The notes under the pieces are model-generated. The model saw nothing but the letters and a program-made list of their open reading frames with translations, did not search any database and had not been told where the DNA came from. Positions 8,986 through 18,854 of a stretch of 64,000 nt of DNA are shown piece after piece. Numbering within the stretch: position 1 is the stretch's first letter; the number at the start of each line of letters is the position of its first letter. Both the position numbers and the translations under genes were made by a program. The stretch comes from Stemphylium vesicarium (Eukaryota; Ascomycota; Dothideomycetes; Pleosporales; Pleosporaceae): the NCBI GenBank assembly GCA_004380135.1, contig QXCR01000115.1, positions 1 through 64,000 on the forward strand, written 5' to 3'.

Positions 8986-10537
8986 ATGGGTACCGGAGCC
9001 CTCGCAGAGTCATCGAAGCGGGGATATCGAAAGCTATCAACCACATCACTCGTTGCCCTGACATGTGGATTTGGAGGGTATGTCACAACTGAAAGCAACA
9101 GCATCGCTTAGGGAACTGACCTCAGTCTAAAGACTACAGATTCTATGGTCCACGATATTTTCCCATGGCTCATCCTACCTTTTTTCTCTCGGTATCACCA
9201 CAACTCAGTCGCCCCTCATATGGGCAGTCGCGCCGATCTGTGGTTTAATCATTCAGCCTGTTATGGGCGTCATCAGCGATCGATCACGTATCTTTTGGGG
9301 CCGACGGAGACCATTCATCCTCGTTTGAGTAGTTTCCACCATCTTCTCCGCCACAGCATTAGCCTGGGCTAAACAAATTTCAACAGCTGTCTGCTCACTG
9401 TTCGAAGTCGGTAACGGCCACGGCCACGGACACTCGGAAACTGTAACGCGGGTTGTGGCTATTATGTCGATTGTCGTTCTCAACGTCTCGATCCAGCCTC
9501 TTCAACTGGCCTTTCGCTCGCTGAGTATTGACATTTGTACAAGGGAACAACAACCTATCGCAAGCGTATGGGCAAGTCGCTTTGCCGGTGTGGGGAACAC
9601 CATTGGTTATGTCCTTGGATCGCTACCGCTTCCTTGGATCTCGAGTGATTACGAGGCCATGCGTTTCCGGTACATGGCTTACTGCACTACCTTTGCGCTT
9701 GTCACTACGTCATTCATCACTTGCTGCTTTATCGAGGAGGAGGATCCCAGAATGTCAATATACGAGCCAGAAGCCAAACCTCGAGTCTACCACATCTTCT
9801 AGCATCTTGTGGAGGGATTTTCACAGACTTCAAGCAGGGTACGACACATCTTTTTTGTCCAATTTTTCTCCTGGACTGGATGGTTTGGATTCCTCTTCTA
9901 TAGCACAAGCTTCATCGGACAGCTCTACGTCCATGAACAAGTAAGAAACAACGTCGCGATAAGCTCATCGCTCAAGGATCACGGGATGAGGCTAGGGGCC
10001 AGGGCAAACCTACTTTTCGCCATTGTGGCCTTGACGACAGACATTGTGCTACCAAGCCTTCCCAAAATGTCGAAATCAATGATCTTAAGGGCCCGCACAC
10101 CCGAACAAAGGACGCGTGGCTCCCGGCTAAGCATCATTTGGAGCTTTGGTCAGGTGGTTTATGTGGTGAGCGTGTTGTCCATGACTATGGTGTCTTCAAG
10201 CACCTCAGGGACGTTCATGATCGCTATCGCAGGATTTTCATGGGGCGTTACTCAATGGTTACCATTCGCCATGATCGGAGAAGAGACAGCAAGGCCCTGT
10301 GTCGATGATGAATCTACTGAAAAGGAGAATGACGATGTCTGGAGTGTAGTACAGGGCGGCAGAATCATGGGCTCGCACAACGCTGCCATATCTGTACCGC
10401 AAATCATTGCAGCACTTATCAGCAGTGCGATTTTTTGGAGTGCGCAAAAGTTGCATACCGAGAATGCCGTCGTGTGGGTTATAGGTTGGACTGGAGTTCC
10501 TCGAGCGGTAGCTGCCTGGCTTGCTTTCATCATGTAG
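8986..10537 (+). pseudogene. GPH/sucrose-type MFS transporter, broken by two stops
   Basis: After a short first exon an intron of about 55 nt (donor GTATGT near 9078, acceptor after CTAAAG near 9132) restores the sugar-transporter motif GGLQILWSTIF. Further family motifs follow: WAVAPICGLIIQPVMGVISD, then RSRIFWGRRRPFILV, FSWTGWFGFLFYSTSFIGQLY, and a WGVTQWLPFAMIGEE block followed by SHNAAISVPQI. This is the glycoside-pentoside-hexuronide cation symporter family (SUT-like) within the MFS, normally with 12 helices. The single frame is broken by TGA right after RRPFILV (near 9326) and TAG after RVYHIF (9800-9802), yet everything downstream remains in the same frame. This pattern indicates recent decay. 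Its place between the UstYa genes and the bANK regulator makes it a candidate cluster transporter, but function in export is unproven. Confidence 0.78.
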
Positions 10538-10540
10538 ATA

Positions 10541-11857
10541 GTACAGCAAAATTGAATCAATTTTAACGCTTCTAATTGATTGTGCATCACAATCTCGGTC
10601 GAGTACAAATCAACAAAGAACGTGGATGGACTAGCTTGATCTCTTTAATTGGGTATATAGGTGCAGTTGAATCAGGTCAAGCTACAACGGCTGAGGGCTC
10701 CCGGTATATCAAGCATTGATGTCGCGCTTTTTTTGCTGAATCCTGGAGTGTGAGGCTATGTGTTTTGGTGCCGGCGCTATCTAGCGATAGTTTTCTGGTG
10801 TTAGAAATCATTAGTAAGCCGCGTCCACCCGGGTTTCCGTTCCGTCCGGTCTTTCTCCCCGATTCGAGACGCACTTGCGGAATCCTTATACCCGAAGACG
10901 CGATTGTTGCCCCCGTTGGTCCTCTGAGGTAGCTACAGGAACCGCTGGAGGTGCAGGTGCGGATTTTCAAATATCTGCATACGGCTCGCGCACAACTAAG
11001 ACAGGATTGTCTGGACTCGCCTGCCGCTTTCCGGAAAGACTGCTCGGAGACCGAAGGCAAGCACAAGCTGAGGGTGGATCATCGTTGTAGGCTCATGCCT
11101 TGTGGCAATATCAATAGCACTTACTGGCCATGTCACGTGTCTCATTCCCCATCGGCGCAAAGCTGTAGGCGTTGGCCTGACGGAGGTGACAGGCGACCAG
11201 TACTCCCGACAGCCCCAGCGTCGATGCCGCCTTTGCGATGGTTGTACTGATTACACTGGCGGGCAATCGCGAGTACAAGCCGATATTTAGTAAACGAGAA
11301 GATTCGCACCGCCACTCCTTTGGATCGGACCACCATCACTTTGCACGCTTCGGTGCTCACAAGCTTGGATGACCTCTGAAGTAGAGCTGCCGACGTGTCT
11401 TTGAAAGCAGACATCACATGACTTGCTTTGAGCAGTTGTGCAACCTCGCAGCGTGGGAACGACCTAGCGATTCTGGCATGAGCAGCCCGACTCCAACTAC
11501 TATTGCGGAGCGTGGCTGTCCACCTCTTACAACAACGTTCCGCCCAGCTGTAACGTACATGAGTGTGAAGTCGCAGCCATCCGCATCCACCGCAGTATTC
11601 TTTCCATTCCAACACCCTCGCCGTTCGAATTGCGCTCGAGCGTCTTGCTTTTTTACTTTTGGGGTCGCAGAGAACCTTCCCTCGCTCGGCAGAGCTCCTG
11701 CAAAGCTTTGAGCAATCAAGCCTACCAAAATCACCGTGCACCGTTCTCTTTTCGTCTATCGGGCCAGTCACAGCAATTGTAGTATCTTGAAATCGATTGC
11801 TTTGGTCGTTGAAAACTACCTAGGTGTGCGTCGCGCAACGTTTCGATTTCGTACTTG
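10541..11857. other. intergenic with possible gene remains
   Basis: No gene can be assigned. The minus strand from 11734 to 11414 encodes a hydrophobic start followed by a short Cys-containing stretch (RGCWNGKNTAVDADGCDFTL). It has no ATG and could be the remains of a small secreted protein. The plus strand near 11090-11290 has hydrophobic pieces in two frames, which may be a decayed membrane protein. Confidence 0.35.
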
Positions 11858-12827
11858 TTACGACTTGAATTCCATGTCCGCACCAGCTCTCACTAGCATA
11901 TCCACAATCTCCACAAAGTCATGCTCTATCGCTACATGCAACGGCGTCTCTCCTGCCACATTGATTGCGTTGACGTTTACGCAATGCGACAAGCCAAATG
12001 AGATCAAGGATGCATGGCCGTACTGCGCAGCTAGATGCAAAATGGTGTTTCCGTATTCGTCTACAATGTAGACTTCCGCCCCGTTTTCGATGAGAAGCTC
12101 CGCAATACTATCGCGACCTTTGATCACTGCTTTCTGTAAAGCGTTGAGGCCTGGAGGTAAGGTAGAATGTGATGAGGAAGTAGACGCCGACGAACGACCC
12201 TGATGGAGACCTTTATCAGCGACCCGGAATGAATAACGTTGAAGCAAAGGATACTGTGGTGGACATACAAAGAAAAAAACATCGCTCTCTAGATCGGCTA
12301 GGGGCGTTGTCAGATCAAACACCGCGGCCCTTTCGTTCTCTTGTTGCGACATAACGTTACCATCTCCTTGATTCGATATTGAAGGGAAATTATCTGTTTC
12401 TTCTTTACTGCCAAATATAAATGTTTGGCCAGAGGATTGATCTGCTGATCCCGCTGCTGAGATGTTGATTCGCTCCAAACTAGGCGACATCACATCCGGA
12501 TCCGCGGACGCAACTGAATCTCGACGTGTCTGCTTGGACTGTGTCGAGTCATTAGGCGATGTTCGACAAGACTGTTGCTTTCCTTTGGATTCTGGGGGGC
12601 TGCCCGATAAACTCCGATCGAACACCTCTAGTTGCTGTAGTCGGCGCTTGATGTTACGGCCTAAGAGGTTAGTTATGAGTCGAATCCACGTGGAGTAATT
12701 ACCCACGATAGTTTCGCTGCGCGATTCTGTTTTGTACTCTTCGTCGCTCATTGGCATCGGTCAACGCTCTCCAGTCCTCGTCGTCCTCTTGTCGTGACAT
12801 GATTCCCTGAATCTCTTTTAGTGGCAT
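11858..12827 (-). CDS. bZIP-ankyrin (bANK, ToxE-like) transcription factor
   Basis: Two exons: 12707-12827 and 11858-12660, with a 46-nt intron (GTGGGT donor, CTAAC branch, TTAG acceptor) lying inside the basic region. Joined, the basic region reads RRRVQNRIAQRNYRRNIKRR and carries the bZIP signature NxxAQR. A short leucine-rich stretch follows (LQQLEVF), then a low-complexity Ser/Gln-rich middle. About three ankyrin repeats close the protein (ALQKAVIKGRDSIAELLIEN, then GNTILHLAAQYGH and GETPLHVAIEHDFVEIVDML). This bZIP plus ankyrin layout is that of ToxE, the HC-toxin cluster regulator, and of other bANK proteins in secondary-metabolite clusters. The gene is intact, about 307 aa. It is probably the pathway-specific regulator of the surrounding peptide cluster. 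The second ATG at 12800 is an alternative start. Confidence 0.87.
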
Positions 12828-13459
12828 GGGGATTTGGTGGCGTCCACGACCTACGCCACTGAGGTGATAGTGACTTGGTACAAGGTGTTTAATATCCTTA
12901 GGTCAGCCGTGCGGTTTGGGTTTAGCATTCTGTCCGTCATGGATATGGCCGCATCTCGTTGCGACGTCCGCTTCGCATCATCCTTCTGGTGGTAAGTGGA
13001 CAATGATCTTGCCGATACATATAATCCAATGTCCGTGTTACTGTTCACGGAGGCCCTTCCGGTTTCCTAATTTAAGATGGGGAGTATACGCGGCAGCAGT
13101 ATTTCGGCCTCTTCTCTCTGGTCGGCGAAGAACGAGCTGAATCCCGAAACTTTAACAATGCGATTGACATACCGGAACCATATCACAACTCCTCTTGTGT
13201 ACAACTAGGTTGCACCCTGTGTACTCTCAGGTAGACAGTAAAGCCGATTAGTAGATGGGCTTTTGCACAGGAAGGGGTTGCTTAGTAGAAGGTGTCAGCC
13301 TCTAAGTATCTCCGGAACATCACTACTAAGGTCACGTTCGATAGGGGTTCAAGAAGAGTCTCCCTCTGATATGTCCCAGTCATCCAGCAGAGAGAACCAT
13401 CATTACAATTACCATACACTTAACCTTTATCACTGCAACACTCCTGGGGACAGATCACG
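12828..13459. promoter_or_regulatory. divergent promoter region of bANK regulator and UstYa copy 3
   Basis: The bANK gene leaves to the left and UstYa copy 3 to the right. The stretch therefore holds both promoters. No coding region was recognised, and no repeated operator could be defined by eye. Confidence 0.4.
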
Positions 13460-14179
13460 ATGCCTAAGTCATTCCATTCGCCAAAACTTAGTCATGGGAT
13501 ACGACCGATCGATGACAAGTACAGCCAAAAATCACTTTCGGAAGACGTGGAAGAGCAAGAAACCTTCCTCCATAGGGCTTTTGCACGGTCATCCTGGCCT
13601 AAGATCCGCCGGAGCGCTGAGCACGTGAACCTCGTGGCTGTGGGTCTCCTCCTTTTTATAGTCATTGCTGGGTCGCTCGCATGGCTGGGCATGTCTGTGA
13701 TACTGCAGACCGAGGAAGCCCCGAAATCATCGGATTCACATACTAATTGCGGTAGCAACTACTCAACAGCGATCGCAGCCGGATGTGTGTACGATATCGT
13801 TGCTCCCTAATGGTCTCCTCCAGAATGCCACAATGCAGCCCTCTCCGAAGGATACGCAAGAAAGATCCTGAGACCCATGTTTTTCCGCTGGCCAAACCTA
13901 ACAGAGCCGATCCCGGAAGACCCTGTGGAAATCTCACGGCATGACACAATCTGGACATTTGACAAGTACCATACAATACACTGCGTATACATCCTGGTAC
14001 TCGCTGCATTAGCAGCGGCAATGGCCTCTTCCGGGCACCAGGAAGTTTATTTGAACCACATTGCGGCAAACTCTAAACATACAAACCACTGCGCCCAACT
14101 GCTCTCGGGTAATATCACCTCTCCAGGCCCAACGGAGATCCATCGCCCTGGAGCCGCACTTCGTTGCAAGGGACTATGA
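13460..14179 (+). pseudogene. UstYa-like (DUF3328) oxidase, copy 3, with internal stop
   Basis: A single frame of 240 codons starts at ATG (MPKSFHSPKL). It has a charged N-terminus, a membrane helix at about residues 57-80 (LVAVGLLLFIVIAGSLAWLG), the cysteine segment CGSNYSTAIAAGCVYD, a WSPPEC segment, and the motifs HTIHC and HTNHC. These match DUF3328 enzymes of ribosomal-peptide clusters. A TAA at 13808-13810 interrupts the frame between VAP and WSPPEC. It cannot be hidden in an intron because conserved residues flank it closely on both sides. Everything else is intact, so the lesion looks recent. Copy 3 is more distant from copies 1 and 2 than those are from each other. Confidence 0.8.
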
Positions 14180-16077
14180 TCTTGGCATATCAATGTGTCT
14201 GTACAAAATGAAATCACGAATGTATCCATCACTGTGCACGATCTCTGTTCAGTAGTATTGAGTTGTAAAGCATCCCCAAGTTGTGAACAGTTTTGAAACA
14301 AAAGAATGAACGTTGCGTCTACCTAGACCAAATAGTTTCCAAGGCCTAAGACGTTGAACGCTCTGCGTGGCTTGCATTTATCACTGCGACCAGAAAAAGC
14401 CGCCAAGGTTTTCGGCCGCGCTGGGATTAATATCGAATGCAAAATGCAGATTGCATGATTGGGATAGCACGTCGGTGGCCGCAGTAAAGTTTTAGTGGGA
14501 ACTGCCCAGAGAAAGTCATCGAGCGCAATATGAGTACCCAAGTACCTTATCACCTCGAGTAGGTACATAGGGTTCGTGAGACACGTCACGCGGGATACGC
14601 GTATGCACAGACGATAATCATGATAGCATTCGAGTTAGTGCAATGCTGTATTCGGGGACGCCTAAAGAAGAAGAATGATGACAGTCTTAACTCCGTTGAC
14701 CCCGCCTTTTGACTAACTTTTGTCACATGACAATGGCCTTGGCATCCTATGTAGTCACGGAAATCTTCCTTCCGACGACCTCATCTACGCATAAAAGAAA
14801 GACCCTGTCTATCACGATTATTTCATTCGCTTTTCAAAGTGTTCAGATTCTTAAGGTATTTCTCCAGTTAATGGTGTGATGTGACGATCAAGCCAGCAAG
14901 ACGGATAATATGTTATTGAGGTGTTACTATTGCCCGAGGAGTGTTACGCTTGTCGTCAAATCTACCTTGGTATACGCCCGTTTCTTGCGGTATCAGGTAG
15001 CACAACGAGACCCGAAAGTACCTACCTAGGTAATGATCCAACCGCATAGCATTCTATACTCTCTGTACGCGAAAGTGGGCCTTGAAGAAATGTTATCGCG
15101 AACACAAATTATGATCGGACTGATATTAGAACCACCGACTACACTATGTGCAGGTATCTGCCAAGTCCGCTTACCTTGGAGGTAGTTGAGGATAAGCCCG
15201 CCGGGAGGTCTTGGCATTTGCCGTGAACTTTACTCCGCAAGGACAGATCATGCCAGTTTTACCTTCTCGATTCTGGCTATGATCACTACAGGATTTTCGG
15301 GCTCCACGCCAACCTCCACAAACGGCGCCCCACAGATCATCCGTTTTCTTTGTAAGACTAGAGATAGCTCTGCCGAATAGATATCTAATGGATATTCTGC
15401 TAAGATAACGCCCAAGTTAAGACAAAACAGCAGTCTGATAGATAGACTTGCAAGAGAAGCAAGAATAGACTGGGCGCCAAGGATTATCTATGTTCACTAG
15501 GATCGTGACGTTTTGTAGCTACAGATAGGGCTGAGTCTCAGACCGAAGCGCTACCTAAGTAGGCATTCTTTTGCTCGTTGAGATAATCCATGCTATACCT
15601 GCAGCGCCGAGTGAAGACGTATGTCAACACCGCTGTATCTCACTGTACAGCGTGCAACGTTGTACATAAGCTCTGTTCGCAGGAAACTCTACTCAGCAAT
15701 CGCTTACTACATCTTACAGGTATGTAATCATCAGGCCATTCATGTCGGCTCAACACTTCACTACGCTATTGGTGGATGATTATTACAACGTCATCATTCG
15801 AGCGGCACTCGCATCTTCCCAGACATGTATGTGTGATCCTGGCGTTGGCGCCCATCGTCGAACACTCCGTAAATCTGTTGTCCGTTTTGATAGGGCAAAC
15901 CGGCTCTCACGCCCACACGTATCCTTGTCAAATCGAAAGGGGGCTTCTCATAAACCCCTTAAAAACCGGAGACGAGACGACCATCATCTGCAAAAAAGAA
16001 TTACCGAGAATAGCCAGTGCACACGATTGCCCCCGAAGCACGTACTGAAGATCCCGCTTCGCTAGAGTAGTTGCAAG
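14180..16077. other. intergenic, possible fragments
   Basis: No gene was recognised. The plus strand from 15742 to 16065 has two overlapping open frames of about 90-107 codons. One reads ILALAPIVEHSVNLLSVLIG and then a polar stretch. The family is unknown, and it may be a relic or non-coding. Confidence 0.35.
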
Positions 16078-16782
16078 ATGATGGGGTGATATCTGACAAA
16101 GCCGTCACAGCACGACAGTGGAAAAGCATACGTTCCCATACCCAACTCCGAGTCTAGCACCTCGGCGGACCTCTGCAGCAGGGAGCGACGCAAGCGTCTA
16201 CCAAAGACCGTCATCATAGTATCGGTTGTTGCAGCACTGATATCACTCGCTCCACTCTCTTACTTCCTGTTCGTAGCAAGTACACGAAATAGCGCATTCA
16301 GTCACACTCATCTGCCCATCCAGCGCGACGAAATAGGAAAATTCATAGCCTGTCCAAAGGACGCTTAATCAGCGCGGAAGTCCGGCTGTTCTTTCTACCT
16401 TCTCGCCAACGGCTGGATCCCCGTCCCGTGCTTCGACGCAACCATGCATCACGGCTTTGTTGACGGGAAAGACTACGGGTTCTTCGAGGAACGAGAAGGG
16501 CAGCATCGAGTGTATCAAGATACTGTTATGGAGGGCGATAACAGCCGGTACCTAGACGGGCTGTGGGTGACGTTCGAGGAGCATCACACGCATTGTCGGT
16601 ATCTGGTCAATGGATCGATCAGAGCTGTCTCACGACCCTATGGGCCTTTCCTCGATGTGTATCTGGACCCAGATCATATGATGCACTGTTACGGCGTTCT
16701 TGGAGAGAATAAATCATCTGGGTATATCGAGACGTATGTCAAGGCATTTTTCGAATCGCACAAATGTTACGTGCGAGACTAG
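16078..16782 (+). pseudogene. UstYa-like (DUF3328) oxidase, copy 4, with two stops
   Basis: The frame begins MMG-stop (TGA 16087-16089), then runs YLTKPSQHDSGKAYVPIPNS, a membrane helix (IIVSVVAALISLAPLSYFLF) and a CPKDA-stop-SARKSGC segment. The TAA of that segment is at 16366-16368, where the family has CGxSPxEARxxGC. Next come NGWIPVPCFD and the motifs HHTHC and HMMHC. The C-terminal half (16444-16782) is open and keeps both motifs. The product would be a membrane-anchored peptide oxidase. Two in-frame stops separate the start, the membrane anchor and the catalytic part, so a working enzyme is unlikely unless a shorter form is made. Confidence 0.75.
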
Positions 16783-17794
16783 GCGTAGCTCTATGTAATA
16801 GCTTTCAGCTTCCAGCTTCCAGCTTGAATATCAAGAGGAGCGTCGAAGTTACCATGACATTCCTTTCTGTTGCTCACTCCATCGGACAACAGCAACTCCT
16901 GTCAAACAAAACTCCAAAGCAGATACTAGTCACATGCCGGGTCACGGCCCAGCATAGATTAACCTTTAGAATTATCTTTCTCGCCCCTAAACATGCCGAT
17001 ATTAACGTATGCTCACGGGCAATGACGGACTACATGCGCGGTTTCGGTGCGAGCGCGCTTGGACGCATGAACAACTAGAGCACCGCTTCTTTGCCGCATA
17101 CCGATTAGCCCCCCTTCTCTTTCTCACCCTCCTCCTCCTCTTCGCCCATTATGGGCTCTTTACGAACCACATCTATGTGGACCCAACACCCAATCTCCAC
17201 AATCTCAACACTTGCCACATCACCCACGCTACCATTGCCTGATTCGCCCCACCCAACTTCTCACAGAAGCAGAGATCGCGCTATGCTCTTCCGCACCATC
17301 GCTGTCGCTGATCTCTCTCTCGTCTCTTCTTCACAGAGAATGGGGATAAAAAGGCGGTATTGTGAAAGCGAAAGCAGACGAAAAAGGTCAAGGTGCGGTA
17401 TGTGGCGCATTACTTACTAGCATGTCTAATTCGGGAAATGTACAATCGCGGGCCTACCATTAGCTAGAGGTACATGATCACAGACCTCGGGACATACTAA
17501 TGCTGATCACGAGATCACACTCAGGGCTAGAATGAGGAATAGACGTAGTAGACGTGGTAGATGTAGTAATAGTTCTCGGACGTGACGTGACGTTTTAACC
17601 CCCCACCAAACGCGCACCCCCGCATACACGCATGCCGACTAACCCCACCATCTGCCTTATCTCCGCCCTTGCCACACCCCATCGCCAACCCACACCAACC
17701 AACCATACCAGCCAACCCCATCGCCGTCATCACACAGTCTGCTCTCTCTCTCCCTTTCCCTTCCCAACCCACAACCCCAAAAAACGTCACAACA
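16783..17794. other. intergenic; boundary of accessory region
   Basis: No gene was recognised. It includes a small direct repeat of CAGCTTC near 16805-16825 and pyrimidine-rich CCTCCTCCTC tracts near 17130. To the right begins a run of conserved housekeeping genes, so the edge of the accessory cluster probably lies here. Confidence 0.4.
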
Positions 17795-18808
17795 ATGTCC
17801 CAAACCCAAACCAACCCCACAATAGCAGTCTTATCAATCGGGCAAATGGGCCTCGGCATCGCCTCCCTACTCCAGTCACACAACTACAGCGTCACAACAA
17901 GCCTACACGGACGCAACATGGCCACAAAAGCGCGTGCTGAAAGCGCAGGCATCACGGTTGTAGACAGCGACGAAGAGGTAGTAAGCGGTGCAGATTACGT
18001 GTTGAGTATTGTGCCGCCAAGGGAAGCTGTGGGGATGGCTGAGAGGGTTGTTAGAGCTTTGGAGACGTGGCAGAAGGGGGAGGGGGAGGAAGCGGAACAA
18101 GGAGAGGGAAAAGTGCTGTATTATCTCGATTTAAACGCGATTAGTCCGGGTACCGCACGGAGGATAGACGGGTTATTCTCCGCCTACAACAGGGCAAGGA
18201 AAGGAGGCAGAAAAGAGGTTATTTTCATCGACGGAGGAATAATAGGGCATCCACCATCGCCACCAGAATCCTCAGACTCATCTGCCTCACCAGACGATGC
18301 ACCAGGTACGCAGTGGACGCGTCCCGGCCTCCCTCTTTCAGGGCCGGAGAAACTAGCAAATCCGCATCTCGCCTCCCTCCTCAACACGCGCCACATCAGC
18401 GACAATATCGGATCTGCCAGCGGCCTGAAATGCTGTTTCGCAGCGCTAACAAAAGGTTTCACGGCGCTGGCGTTGCAGTCGTTTACCACGGCGTCTAGTC
18501 TCGGCGTGCTGCCGCAGCTGCAGGAGTACATGGATGCGTTTAACCCCGGTTCGAGGGCAAAGGCGGAAAGGGGGGTTGTGGGGTGTACAGGCAAGGCGTA
18601 TCGGTGGGTGGAGGAGATGAGGCAGATTGGGGAGTGCTTTGAGGGCGAGGGAGGGTGGAGGGAGAGGGCAGGTGTGTTTAGGGAGATTGCGGAGGTGTTT
18701 CAGGGGTTGGCTGATGGGGTTGAGAGGGAGGGGAGTAAGGAGGGGATGGAGAGTGTGGAGGGGGTTGTGGGTGTGTTGGATGGTCATTTGAGCAATGAGT
18801 CGGCATAA
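17795..18808 (+). CDS. 6-phosphogluconate dehydrogenase-like NAD(P)-binding oxidoreductase
   Basis: Single exon, 337 aa from MSQTQTNP. An N-terminal Rossmann domain (IAVLSIGQMGLGIASLL, then HGRNMATKARAESAG) is followed by DYVLSIVPPREAVG and YLDLNAISP. The C-terminal helical part contains SGLKCCFAALTKGFTALALQ, as in beta-hydroxyacid and 6-phosphogluconate dehydrogenase relatives with a DUF1932-type C-terminal domain. A dehydrogenase acting on a hydroxy acid is likely, but the substrate is not known. An upstream in-frame extension exists, but the chosen ATG sits in an AACA-ATG context right before the Rossmann start. The 3' end lies 46 nt from the convergent kynurenine monooxygenase gene. Confidence 0.8.
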   Translation: MSQTQTNPTIAVLSIGQMGLGIASLLQSHNYSVTTSLHGRNMATKARAESAGITVVDSDEEVVSGADYVLSIVPPREAVGMAERVVRALETWQKGEGEEAEQGEGKVLYYLDLNAISPGTARRIDGLFSAYNRARKGGRKEVIFIDGGIIGHPPSPPESSDSSASPDDAPGTQWTRPGLPLSGPEKLANPHLASLLNTRHISDNIGSASGLKCCFAALTKGFTALALQSFTTASSLGVLPQLQEYMDAFNPGSRAKAERGVVGCTGKAYRWVEEMRQIGECFEGEGGWRERAGVFREIAEVFQGLADGVEREGSKEGMESVEGVVGVLDGHLSNESA

Positions 18809-18854
18809 TAATACATTGACGCTGGTATGCTACAGAAAGGGGTCCTTTTCTTTT

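Noticed and set aside
11142..11771. 209-codon minus-strand frame
   Set aside because: Basic, low-information composition and overlap with another minus-strand frame that reads more like a decayed secreted peptide. No family motif.
13760..13840. A possible short intron that would remove the TAA in UstYa copy 3
   Set aside because: The only GT-AG pair that fits is about 39 nt and would delete the conserved CVYD...W segment of the family.
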